The notes below the pieces were generated by a model. It saw only the letters and a list, made by a program, of their open reading frames with translations. It was not told where the DNA came from and made no database searches. A stretch of 64,000 bases of DNA from positions 310,001 through 374,000 of the forward strand of contig JADZAS010000015.1 in assembly GCA_020852515.1 (NCBI GenBank). The letters run 5' to 3'. Of the stretch, positions 43,553 to 52,374 are shown one piece after another. The stretch's first letter is position 1. The number at the start of each line of letters is the position of its first letter. The position numbers were made by a program, and so were the translations under genes. The DNA comes from Phycisphaerales bacterium. Its GTDB lineage: Bacteria; Planctomycetota; Phycisphaerae; Phycisphaerales; UBA5793.

Positions 43553-43587
43553 CTAGGCGCTGGCGCCCCTTCGGGGCGATGTAATCA

Positions 43588-45048
43588 TCACGCCACCTTC
43601 GCCCGGGCGGCGATCTGGTCGTCGCGGCCTTCGCGCATGGCGATGTGCTGCAGGCCATTGACCGCCGCGAGGCGGAACGTCTCGCTGAGCGTCGGGTAGT
43701 TGAACACGTTGTGCACGAAGCGATCGATCGTTCGATCGCTCTCGACCGAGCCGAGCACCATCTGCGCGATGTGAATGAGTTCAGTTGCTTCATCGCCGAT
43801 GACCTGCGCGCCCAGCAGCCGCCGGCTCGGATATTCGAAGACGAGCTTGACAAAGCCCACGTTGGGCGCGTTGTCGGCCTCGAGAATGCGGCCGCGCGCC
43901 GTCAGCGCCAGCGCCGCCTTGCCGACCATCACGTCGTAGCGCGCCTCGCGCGCCTGCTGCTCGGTCAGCCCAACGGTCCCGATGGGCGGAATGGTGTACA
44001 GCCCGATGGGAAAGATATCCGAGACCGCCTTCTTGTAATCAAGCCCGAACATGCGACACGCGGCCACGCGCCCCTGCTCCATCGACGTGGACGCCAGCGC
44101 CGGAAAACCGATGACATCTCCTGCGGCATACACGCCGGCGCACGTCGTCTGGTACGAATCGTCCACGGTGAGGTAACCGCGGTTGTTGGGGGCAATTCCG
44201 ATGTTCTCAAGTCCGATGCCTTCCGTGTTGCCGCAGCGGCCGGCCGCGTAGAGCACGTGCGATGAGCGGATCTCGGCGCCGTCGTTGAGCACGACGCACA
44301 CCTCTTCATCGCCGGCCGGTGAAATGATCCGATCCACCCCCCGCCCCGTTTCGATCGTGATGTTCGAGTCTTCCATCGAGCGCAGCAGCGCGCCTCGAAT
44401 CTCTTCATCGAGGAAGCCGAGCACGACGTCGCGCGGCTCGACGAGCGTTACCTTCACGCCCATCTCGCCGAACACGCACGCGTATTCACATCCGATGACG
44501 CCCCCGCCGATGATCGTGAGCGACTCGGGCAGGCACGGCAATTGGAGCAGCTGATCGGAATCGACGATGCGCGGATGGTCGTAGCCCATCGCCTTGAGAT
44601 CCGTCGGCCGGCTGCCCGTGGCGATGAGAATGTGCTCGGTCTTCAGTTCGACGGTCGATCCGTCGGCCTGCGTGACGCGCACCGTGTGCGGATCGACGAT
44701 GCACCCACGGCCGCTGTGCACGTCGATCGTGTGCCGGTCGATGGCGGACTCGACGCGGTCGTGCTCGACCTGCTGCACCGCGAGCGTGCGCGCCATGAAC
44801 GAGAAGATGGAGACATCGCGATCGACCTGGAGGCGGATGCCCGGAACGGTGCGGCGTCGAAAGGCCGAAAGCAGCAGCGCCGTTTCGCGCAGCGTCTTGG
44901 ATGGGATGGTGCCGGTGTTGATCATCGCGCCGCCCGGGCGCGGCTCAAACTCCACCACCGCCACGCGGCGCTTAAAGTACGCCGCCTGCGTGGCCGCCTT
45001 CTCGCCGGCGGGGCCGCATCCGATGCAGACAAGGTCATAGCGCGTCAT
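43588..45048 (-). CDS. sthA: Soluble NAD(P)(+) transhydrogenase
   Basis: A 486-residue flavoprotein of the pyridine nucleotide-disulfide oxidoreductase fold. The N-terminal FAD-binding motif GCGPAGEKAA (about 9-18) and the second dinucleotide site GGGVIGCEYA (about 181-190) are present. As in SthA the redox-active disulfide is replaced: GTIPSKTLRE (about 46-55) stands where CxxxxC lies in dihydrolipoamide dehydrogenase. It moves hydride between NADPH and NAD. The C-terminal dimerisation domain has HNVFNYPTLSETFR. ATG 45048. It follows a small membrane protein gene on the same strand. Confidence 0.93.
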   Translation of the reverse strand: MTRYDLVCIGCGPAGEKAATQAAYFKRRVAVVEFEPRPGGAMINTGTIPSKTLRETALLLSAFRRRTVPGIRLQVDRDVSIFSFMARTLAVQQVEHDRVESAIDRHTIDVHSGRGCIVDPHTVRVTQADGSTVELKTEHILIATGSRPTDLKAMGYDHPRIVDSDQLLQLPCLPESLTIIGGGVIGCEYACVFGEMGVKVTLVEPRDVVLGFLDEEIRGALLRSMEDSNITIETGRGVDRIISPAGDEEVCVVLNDGAEIRSSHVLYAAGRCGNTEGIGLENIGIAPNNRGYLTVDDSYQTTCAGVYAAGDVIGFPALASTSMEQGRVAACRMFGLDYKKAVSDIFPIGLYTIPPIGTVGLTEQQAREARYDVMVGKAALALTARGRILEADNAPNVGFVKLVFEYPSRRLLGAQVIGDEATELIHIAQMVLGSVESDRTIDRFVHNVFNYPTLSETFRLAAVNGLQHIAMREGRDDQIAARAKVA

Positions 45049-45062
45049 GGTGCCGTTATCGG

Positions 45063-45557
45063 TCAGGTCGCGGCGACGGTTGAGGCCGCATCGATCCCGA
45101 CGCGCGACTGAATCTCGCCGATCCACCGCGGCGCGACGGCCCGCGCGTCGGCCAGCGCCTGCGCGGGCCACTTCCAGCCCACCCAGATCGCCGCCAGAAT
45201 GCACAGCGGCGGCTGCCACCACCACGAGTAGATCTCGATGAACAGTTCCGTACTCCACGGACCGATCACCGCGCACGCCAGGTTCGCCGCCACCATCCAC
45301 CACACCGCCCGCAGGTGCACTTCAAGTCCGAAGGCGATGCGGCCCGGCCCACCCCCGGATTCCACCCTGATCTCGCCGAGCAGGTCGGTCGTGACCGGGC
45401 GCGTGGGCAGCGCGATGCGAAAGCGAGAGTCCGACTCCCAGTGAATCTCGGGCAGCCGGCCGCGGCGATTGGCGCCGAGCAGGCGAGTGCGGATTTCCTC
45501 CGCATCCAGCGGCGTTTCGATCGCTTCGAGCGAAATGGTCGGTCCGGCGGGGGGCAG
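45063..45557 (-). CDS. Small membrane protein, apparent CTG start
   Basis: A continuous reading frame of 164 codons. Residues about 1-85 are soluble with typical coding composition (SLEAIETPLDAEEIRTRLL, PEIHWESDSRFRIALP, LLGEIRVESGGG). Residues about 87-150 hold two hydrophobic segments with many Trp. The only ATG/GTG/TTG in frame is GTG at 45365, which would discard the soluble half. CTG at 45557 has a perfect AAGGAG (45564-45569) six bases upstream, and a stop lies nine codons further 5'. It therefore probably starts at CTG, or the true start is ATC/ATT nearby. Function unknown. It lies 14 bases before sthA, so is probably co-transcribed. Confidence 0.65.
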   Translation of the reverse strand: MPPAGPTISLEAIETPLDAEEIRTRLLGANRRGRLPEIHWESDSRFRIALPTRPVTTDLLGEIRVESGGGPGRIAFGLEVHLRAVWWMVAANLACAVIGPWSTELFIEIYSWWWQPPLCILAAIWVGWKWPAQALADARAVAPRWIGEIQSRVGIDAASTVAAT

Positions 45558-45676
45558 CGGCCTCTCCTTCAGATTGATCGGTCACCCCCCGGTCGAGCGA
45601 AGGATAGCCAGATGCCTGCGACTGGGACTGCGTCTTCGCGGGTGGCCCATGAGACGCGCCCCAGCCCGGCCTAGCG

Positions 45677-46303
45677 TTGTTCATGATCGACGAACCCGAT
45701 CTCGCGTTTGAAATCATTCCGGCCGATCCGTGCGCGCTGCTCGGGCAGTGGCTTGAGCACGCCCGCGAGCAGTCCGCCCAGCCGAACTGGAACGTGATCT
45801 ACCTCGCCACGGTCGATGGGCATGGGCGGCCGGGCGTGCGGCCGGTGTTGCAGAAGTACTACGACGCCATGACCGGCCGGATCACCTTCTTCACCAATTA
45901 CCACAGCCGCAAGGCGCGCGACATCGAGGCGTGCCCGAATGTCTCGGCGGCCATGCACTGGGACCACCTCGAGCGCGTCGTGCGCGTGGACGGCGCCGTG
46001 GAGAAGGCGTCGGAAGAGGTGTCGAACCGCTACTTTGCCACGCGCAGCCGCGAGAGCCAGCTGGGCGCTTGGGCGAGCGACCAGAGCGCCGATCTGCCCG
46101 ACTGGGAGACGCTGCTGGAGCGCGTGTTCGAGGCGTCATCGCGCTTCGCCGGCGGGCCGGTGCCGCGCCCGCCGCACTGGGGCGGCTACGTATTGACGCC
46201 GCAGTCGATCGAATTCTGGGCCGGCCGAGAGAGCCGCATCCACGAGCGGGTGCTGTACGTCAAAGACGACGGCCGCTGGGTGAGCCGGAGGTTGTACCCG
46301 TAA
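45677..46303 (+). CDS. pdxH: Pyridoxamine 5'-phosphate oxidase
   Basis: A 208-residue FMN-dependent oxidase making pyridoxal 5'-phosphate from pyridoxine or pyridoxamine phosphate. Signatures include GRPGVRPVLQKYYDAMTGRITFFTNYHSRKARDIE (in the first half, FMN and PLP binding), RESQLGAWASDQS (about 117-129) and the C-terminal PHWGGYVLTPQSIEFWAGRESRIHERV region. All are intact. ATG 45677. Confidence 0.96.
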   Translation: MFMIDEPDLAFEIIPADPCALLGQWLEHAREQSAQPNWNVIYLATVDGHGRPGVRPVLQKYYDAMTGRITFFTNYHSRKARDIEACPNVSAAMHWDHLERVVRVDGAVEKASEEVSNRYFATRSRESQLGAWASDQSADLPDWETLLERVFEASSRFAGGPVPRPPHWGGYVLTPQSIEFWAGRESRIHERVLYVKDDGRWVSRRLYP

Positions 46304-46342
46304 ACAACAGGCGGCTGCCACCGAGGGCTCCTCCCGGTCGAT

Positions 46343-47671
<1,329 letters not shown>

Positions 47672-47864
47672 CTGACTGCCCCATCTGGGTCACTGGCCGC
47701 CTGCCGGCTTTGGCCCGGTGCGAAATCCGGTCGAAGGTAAGGCCGGGCCGCAGGCCCGGTCAAGCGAGAGCGACGCTTCTGCGCCGCCGGCGGCTGAATT
47801 GATCGGGCAAAACGGCCGATGATGGCTCTGCCGGCGCGTGCGGCGCGATGAACTGGAGAATGCC

Positions 47865-48059
47865 GTGGCCGATCATCTCATTCGCATCATGTGCCCGAAT
47901 CTCGCCTGCCGACGCATCCTCGCCGTGCCCATCACGGCGCGCGGCAAGGTCGTCAAGTGCAGCGGCTGCGGCAAGAACGTCCGCGTTCCCCAGACCACCG
48001 CGCACGCCACGCCCGCTCCGGCTGACCCCACCAAGAACTCGCAGGACGCCGCCGCCTGA
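47865..48059 (+). CDS. Small zinc-ribbon protein
   Basis: A 64-residue protein with CPNLAC and CSGCGKNVRVP, giving a C-x4-C ... C-x2-C zinc ribbon of the MJ0042/zinc-ribbon type, followed by an Ala/Pro/Thr-rich disordered tail. GTG 47865 is preceded by GGAG at six bases, so it is preferred over an upstream GTG at 47838. Such short ribbons are common in planctomycetes and usually bind zinc in larger regulators. Its exact role is unknown. It converges with an FHA-domain gene and shares a bidirectional hairpin. Confidence 0.7.
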   Translation: MADHLIRIMCPNLACRRILAVPITARGKVVKCSGCGKNVRVPQTTAHATPAPADPTKNSQDAAA

Positions 48060-48084
48060 GATCCGCAGGGCCGCCCGCCAGCCA

Positions 48085-48113
48085 CAAAAAAGCCCGCGCG
48101 TTCAGCGCGGGCT
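48085..48113 (-). terminator. Intrinsic terminator of the FHA gene (bidirectional hairpin)
   Basis: A perfect 9-bp stem AGCCCGCGC/GCGCGGGCT (48091-48099 with 48105-48113). On the minus strand it is followed by six T (A at 48085-48090 on the plus strand). It ends the FHA-domain transcript and can also slow transcription from the zinc-ribbon gene. Confidence 0.9.
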
Positions 48114-48140
48114 CGTTGGTTCACATTCTGACCGGCCGCG

Positions 48141-48686
48141 CTACTTCTCGTCCTCTTCGATGTCCAGCGCAAAGAAGCTGTCGCTCTCATCGGGCATGTC
48201 GATGTCGGAGGGCGCGCCGGGTGTCTCTTCGTTCAAATCGATCGAATCAGCCTCCGCAGACTTCGCAGACTTCGCGGCCGGCTTGGGCTGGCGCGGCGCG
48301 TTCACTGGCCCGGTCTTGGGCGACTCCGCCGAGGCGTCCTCCTCTTCGGGCTTGAGGATTGCCAGCGGCTTGAGCTTCTCGGGCTGGCCGTTGATTACCA
48401 CCTGCAGCGGCACGGGGCCGATGAGAATCACGTCGCCGGGGCACAGGCCCATCGTCGTAACCTGCTCAGCGTTGACAAACGTGCCATTGCTCGAGCCAAG
48501 GTCTTCGACCACGAACTCCTCATCTTCATCGTCGTAGTAAACGGCCGCGTGCTCGCGCGAGACGCTCGTAAGCGGGATGCGCAGATCGCAGGTGTCTTTT
48601 CGGCCGATGACGTAGCGCCGGCCGGTCTTGATCTCGAAGTCCCGCCGATGACCGTCGGGTGTGAACATGACGAGTGAAGCACGCAT
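48141..48686 (-). CDS. FHA-domain protein
   Basis: A 181-residue protein with an N-terminal forkhead-associated domain (about 5-98). The phosphothreonine-binding residues are visible: RYVIGRK (Arg), SVSREHA (Ser/His) and DLGSSNGTFVN (Ser/Asn). The remainder is an acidic, Pro/Ala/Glu/Ser-rich tail (about 110-181) with many Asp and Glu at the C-terminus. It probably binds a phospho-Thr protein from a Ser/Thr kinase pathway. The ATG at 48686 is chosen because the FHA domain begins there. Confidence 0.88.
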   Translation of the reverse strand: MRASLVMFTPDGHRRDFEIKTGRRYVIGRKDTCDLRIPLTSVSREHAAVYYDDEDEEFVVEDLGSSNGTFVNAEQVTTMGLCPGDVILIGPVPLQVVINGQPEKLKPLAILKPEEEDASAESPKTGPVNAPRQPKPAAKSAKSAEADSIDLNEETPGAPSDIDMPDESDSFFALDIEEDEK

Positions 48687-48756
48687 GGCTAGCCTCTGTC
48701 GAAGAAGATCGCAAACGCGGCGGTCAACCGCAATCGAGTGAGCGCAGGGAATCCAC

Positions 48757-50001
48757 TTGAGCCGGACACTCCACCCTACCATACTCGGCGCCGAACGGCA
48801 AGAAATCTACGGGCAAAGTGCCGAGCTGGTTCCACTTCTGACCGGGCTCATCCCACCGGCCCGGCCCCGTTCACTCTACGTACACACCCCGTTCTGCTTC
48901 CACAAGTGCCACTACTGCGACTTCTACAGTATCGTGGACACGCGCGATCGGCAGGAGGAGTTCGTCCGCCGCCTCTCAGGTGAATTATTGAGCCTCCAGA
49001 CCCTCGTGTCGCATCCCATGGACACGATTTTCGTCGGCGGCGGGACGCCGACCCTGCTCGAACCGGCTCTCTGGGAGCGGCTTTTGGATACCCTCGCTGC
49101 CTTCGCCCTCCCCGACCGCCAGACCGAATTCACCGTCGAAGCCAATCCGGAAACCGTCACGCCGGAATTGCTCGAAATCCTTGCCGCCGGCGGGGTGAAT
49201 CGGCTGAGTATCGGAGCCCAGTCGTTCCAGCCGCGGCATCTCACTGCGCTCGAGCGGTGGCACGATCCGGCCAACGTCGGCCGGACTTTCGACCTCGCAC
49301 GGGCCGCCGGGCTGACCAACCTCAGCCTCGATCTCATCTTCGCCATCCCCGGCCAGAGCCTGGAAGACTGGCTCACCGACCTCGATGCCGCGCTCGACCT
49401 GGCGCCGGCACACATCAGTTGCTACGCGCTCACCTACGAGCCCAACACCCCGCTCGCGGCCCGGCTCGCGGCGGGACAGGTGGAGCGGATCGATGAAGAC
49501 CTCGAAGCGGAGATGTTTCTCGCGACGCGGCAGCGCCTCAGCGCCGCTGGTTATCAGGCCTATGAGATCAGCAACTTCGCCGGCGGCGGATTCGAGTGCC
49601 GCCACAACCTCGCCTACTGGCGCAACGAAGACTGGCTCACCGCCGGGCCCAGCGCCTCGGGCCACGTCGCCGGCTGGCGCTGGAAGAACGCACCTCACCT
49701 GGGCCGCTACCTCGCCTCGACGGGCCTGGCGCCGCTGAGCGAGTGCGCCCAGCCGCAGGAAGCGACGCGACTGGCCGAGCGCCTCATGATGAGCCTGCGC
49801 CTGGCCGAAGGCGTCGGCGCTGGCGAAATGCTGCAGCATGCCGATCGGCTCGGAAGGACGGATCACCTCCGCCGGGCCGTTGAGCTGCAACTGCAGTCAG
49901 GAGCGATCATCGAGCGCTCCGGGCGCTGGTCAATCAGCGAAGAGTCCCTGCTGTTGGCGGATTCGATCATCGGCGCATTGATGCGCGCCGTCGATCCGTG
50001 A
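48757..50001 (+). CDS. hemW: HemW-like radical SAM protein (coproporphyrinogen III oxidase-like)
   Basis: A 414-residue radical SAM protein. The CxxxCxxC cluster motif is CFHKCHYC (about 48-55) inside LYVHTPFC, followed by FVGGGTPTLL (SAM-binding Gly motif) and DLIFAIPGQSLEDW. The C-terminal HemN-like region is present. HemW is a heme chaperone; it lacks the extra N-terminal tripwire of HemN, so oxygen-independent coproporphyrinogen oxidase activity is not assumed. The start is TTG at 48757, preceded by AGGGAA. The first 36 residues before LYVHTPFC are longer than usual, so a later start cannot be excluded. Confidence 0.88.
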   Translation: MSRTLHPTILGAERQEIYGQSAELVPLLTGLIPPARPRSLYVHTPFCFHKCHYCDFYSIVDTRDRQEEFVRRLSGELLSLQTLVSHPMDTIFVGGGTPTLLEPALWERLLDTLAAFALPDRQTEFTVEANPETVTPELLEILAAGGVNRLSIGAQSFQPRHLTALERWHDPANVGRTFDLARAAGLTNLSLDLIFAIPGQSLEDWLTDLDAALDLAPAHISCYALTYEPNTPLAARLAAGQVERIDEDLEAEMFLATRQRLSAAGYQAYEISNFAGGGFECRHNLAYWRNEDWLTAGPSASGHVAGWRWKNAPHLGRYLASTGLAPLSECAQPQEATRLAERLMMSLRLAEGVGAGEMLQHADRLGRTDHLRRAVELQLQSGAIIERSGRWSISEESLLLADSIIGALMRAVDP

Positions 50002-50205
50002 ACGGCGCGCGAGCGGGCGCCACACCTCGCCGCTCTGGGCGATGTGTGCGGTATGCTCCGACGGACGAATCTTCCTCCACCAACGCGCGTGCCCGTGCGC
50101 CTGGCCCGAGAGTTGGGCCAAACCCGACGCCCGAGGCATCGACACGGCCCCGGCCCGGCCTTAAGATCAGGCGGCGGCATGACCGCTTCCGGAATGGAGT
50201 TGAGC

Positions 50206-50715
50206 ATGGCAGCCGAGGCGGCGAAACCTACCGACACGTTGAGCGATCGCCAGTGCGCGGGCTGCCGCCTGCTCATCGTCGATGACAATCCGCAGAACGT
50301 CGAACTGCTCGAGGCCTATCTCGCGTCGCTCAAGTGCCGCGTGAGCAGCGCCGCCGACGGCATCGAGGCCCTCGCCGCGGTGCAGCGGGAGCAGCCCGAT
50401 CTCATCCTGCTCGACGTGATGATGCCGCGCATGTCCGGCTTTGAAGTCTGCCAGCGGCTCAAATCCGACCCGGCCACGCGCGACATTCCGATCCTCATGG
50501 TCACGGCGCTCAACGAAGTGGGCGACGTCGAGCGCGGCGCCGAGGCCGGCACCGACGATTTCCTCTCCAAGCCTTTCAACAAGGTGGAACTGCTCACGCG
50601 CGTGCGATCGCTGCTGCGGCTGCGCCTGCTCAAGCGCGAACTCGACCAGCAGATGGGCCGCAGCGATGTCGATCGGCAATCGGATCTTGATCAGCAGACG
50701 AGCCCGGGCTTCTGA
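50206..50715 (+). CDS. Stand-alone response regulator receiver
   Basis: A 169-residue protein consisting of one receiver domain (about 20-140). It has VDDNPQN, phospho-acceptor Asp in LLDVMMPR (about 72), the switch Thr in MVTA and Lys in SKPFN. A short C-terminal coiled coil rich in Gln, Asp and Arg follows. There is no known output domain, so it may act through protein contacts. ATG 50206 is preferred because GGAG lies six bases upstream; in-frame ATGs at 50179 and 50194 are alternatives. It follows hemW by about 200 bases. No kinase is adjacent. Confidence 0.88.
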   Translation: MAAEAAKPTDTLSDRQCAGCRLLIVDDNPQNVELLEAYLASLKCRVSSAADGIEALAAVQREQPDLILLDVMMPRMSGFEVCQRLKSDPATRDIPILMVTALNEVGDVERGAEAGTDDFLSKPFNKVELLTRVRSLLRLRLLKRELDQQMGRSDVDRQSDLDQQTSPGF

Positions 50716-50728
50716 ATCGCAATTGGGT

Positions 50729-50890
50729 TCAGCGGTCTCGGCGGCGGCGCTTTGGCGCGGGCTGATCCGGCCGCGCTTCGGCGGGCAGCGGTTGCTGGTG
50801 CGCCCGCGCGGCGGGGCGGGCGTCGTGCGCGAGGGCGTTGAGGCGCATGACAATGCGGCGGAAGTTCTGCTCGAATCGGACCTGGTCCAT
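50729..50890 (-). CDS. Possible 53-residue basic protein
   Basis: ATG 50890 has GGAG five bases upstream. The product begins MDQVRFEQNFRRIVMRL and ends in PKRRRRDR, with an Ala/Pro/Arg middle. It could be a small nucleic-acid-binding protein, but composition alone does not prove it is made. It lies on the strand opposite the response regulator and just 3' of it. Coding status is uncertain. Confidence 0.4.
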   Translation of the reverse strand: MDQVRFEQNFRRIVMRLNALAHDARPAARAHQQPLPAEARPDQPAPKRRRRDR

Positions 50891-51116
50891 GGCCGCTCCC
50901 CTGCTCGGCGAATTCTCCGGCAGAGAGGGAGCAAGCAGCGCGCCGCAGGCGAGGCAATCGCCCGCGCCGATAAGACCCGCCGCGGCGCTGCGAAAGCGGG
51001 TGACCAGCCGCTCGAAGCGGACGTCGTCTGAGCTGTGACGATCGCGAAGGCGCCGGATGTTGCCGGCCGGCCGCAGCCGCGCTGCCGCGCGGACAACCGG
51101 GCAGGGAAGCCGCCGC

Positions 51117-51153
51117 TTACCCATATTAACAAACGGTACCAGGTACCTTTTTT
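51117..51153 (+). repeat. Palindromic terminator-like repeat, copy 2
   Basis: A 37-base element, 34 of 37 identical to 41415-41451: TTACCCAT, then AACGGTACC-A-GGTACCTTT and a T run. It lies immediately 3' of the NPCBM-like gene (which ends at 51155 on the minus strand). Its T tail faces the plus strand. Confidence 0.85.
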
Positions 51154-51154
51154 G

Positions 51155-52351
51155 TCAGTTGAAGAGCAGCATGGGGCGCTGGAGGAGGATGACATCCTGG
51201 ATCGGGCCGCGCCGGCCCTCGTCTATGCGGATGGTCAGCGTCGAAGCGCCGCTCAGCGCTACGTCGATCTCGCGCCGCGAGCGGCCGGCCCCGTCCATCT
51301 CCGCCTCGAACTCGACCCGGCCGTCCACGAGGACCACGAGTTCCAGATCGGCCCAGTCGGACGCAAAGCGCGGCACGATCGCAGTCGTCACGAATCGCGC
51401 CGCGCCCGGCGGCAGTTCATATTCCGCCACGACTGGGCCGCGCATCTGCACGTCCGACAGCCCCACCGCCCGGCCCGGATCGACCACCCTGGGCGCTTCG
51501 ACCACACTGAGCCACGCCGAGTCATGGCTGACGGCCGGACGCAGGTCGGCCAGCGGCATGACGCGCTGGGCCGCAAAGTTGACGCCGCGCAGCATGTCCG
51601 GCTCCACGCTGCACTGGCGCGACTCGACGGCCGTCGTAAACTGAAACGACGCCGGCGACCAGCGGCACTGCGTGATGCTCAGTACGCTCCCATCCGCCAG
51701 CCAGATCATCGTGCCACTGGCGCGCTCCGCCGGATTCACCAGCGCCAGCGACGCGACCTGAGCCAGAGGCAGGCGCGTCACCTCGCTCGATCCCGTTACT
51801 TCGAACTCGACCTGCTCATCGATCGCGACCAGAAGACCCGAGAGAACGTCGCCGTTGGCGAGCACGAGGCGATCTTCCGCGGCGTTGGGTTCAAGTCTGG
51901 GCAGCGGCGCCTCGGCCTGCAAGCGGGCCCGCAGCACGTTGTCCAGCGGCGCCGACAGCACGCCGACGCGATCGATCTTCCAGTCAAGATGGTCCGGCAG
52001 CGACTCAGGCGCCGGCGCGCCGACCCATCGCTGCCCGTCGGCCAGCTCGAGGACGCGATCCTCCGCGGCAAAACGCCCCGGATCGGCTGCATCAGTCTTC
52101 ATCAGCACGAGCAGATCGCTCGTGGGCCGGCGGTCGATGAGCCCGGCGCGCAGGCACTCCACCCAACCGTCCTCGATGCCGACGAGGTCAACGACATCCG
52201 CCCGCAGATCGCGGTCGATGAGCAGGAATGGCGCACCCGACTGGGCCTGCGCCGCCGAGCTGGGCAGCGAGCATGCGGCCGCAGCAGCGAATGCGAGCCG
52301 CGCCGCGCGCCGCCTGATCCCGCCGCTCGTTGTGTGGCCTGGTTGCTTCAT
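51155..52351 (-). CDS. Secreted NPCBM-like domain protein
   Basis: A 398-residue protein with a signal peptide (about 10-36, ending AQAQ). The middle region (about 40-260) is beta-rich and has no named domain. The C-terminal 110 residues resemble the NPCBM carbohydrate-binding module: VAEYELPPGAARFVTTAIVP, ELVVLVDGRVEFEAEMD, REIDVALSGASTLTIRID and the final DVILLQRPMLLF. It may bind surface glycans. ATG 52351 matches the start of the signal peptide; an upstream in-frame ATG is unlikely. It is the last gene of the minus-strand operon, 23 bases after the prenyltransferase-repeat gene. Confidence 0.75.
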   Translation of the reverse strand: MKQPGHTTSGGIRRRAARLAFAAAAACSLPSSAAQAQSGAPFLLIDRDLRADVVDLVGIEDGWVECLRAGLIDRRPTSDLLVLMKTDAADPGRFAAEDRVLELADGQRWVGAPAPESLPDHLDWKIDRVGVLSAPLDNVLRARLQAEAPLPRLEPNAAEDRLVLANGDVLSGLLVAIDEQVEFEVTGSSEVTRLPLAQVASLALVNPAERASGTMIWLADGSVLSITQCRWSPASFQFTTAVESRQCSVEPDMLRGVNFAAQRVMPLADLRPAVSHDSAWLSVVEAPRVVDPGRAVGLSDVQMRGPVVAEYELPPGAARFVTTAIVPRFASDWADLELVVLVDGRVEFEAEMDGAGRSRREIDVALSGASTLTIRIDEGRRGPIQDVILLQRPMLLFN

Positions 52352-52374
52352 GGCTGACCGTGTGTCCGCGCTGT

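Larger units (their letters stand above)
43163..43587. other. Repeat-rich intergenic island with REP-like hairpins and a transposase remnant
   Basis: A 425-base gap between the DUF2238-like gene and sthA. It contains three CGCCCC-GGGGCG hairpins (43248-43263, 43471-43486 and 43564-43578), an 18-bp palindrome starting CCACGGGT (43275-43318), a second CCACGGGT-bounded palindrome (43508-43552) and a fragment coding for a RAYT-transposase-like C-terminus (about 43365-43450). It is the only clearly accessory-like DNA in this half of the window. Confidence 0.75.
50716..51154. other. Intergenic region with a small ORF and a palindromic repeat
   Basis: A 439-base gap between the response regulator and the NPCBM-like gene. 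It contains a 53-codon minus-strand frame with a good ribosome binding site (50729-50890) and a copy of the KpnI-type palindromic repeat (51117-51153). No RNA gene was recognised. Confidence 0.55.

Noticed and set aside
50167-51195. A 342-codon minus-strand frame spanning the response regulator and the palindromic repeat
   Set aside because: It overlaps a certain receiver-domain gene, and part of it is just translation of the palindromic repeat.
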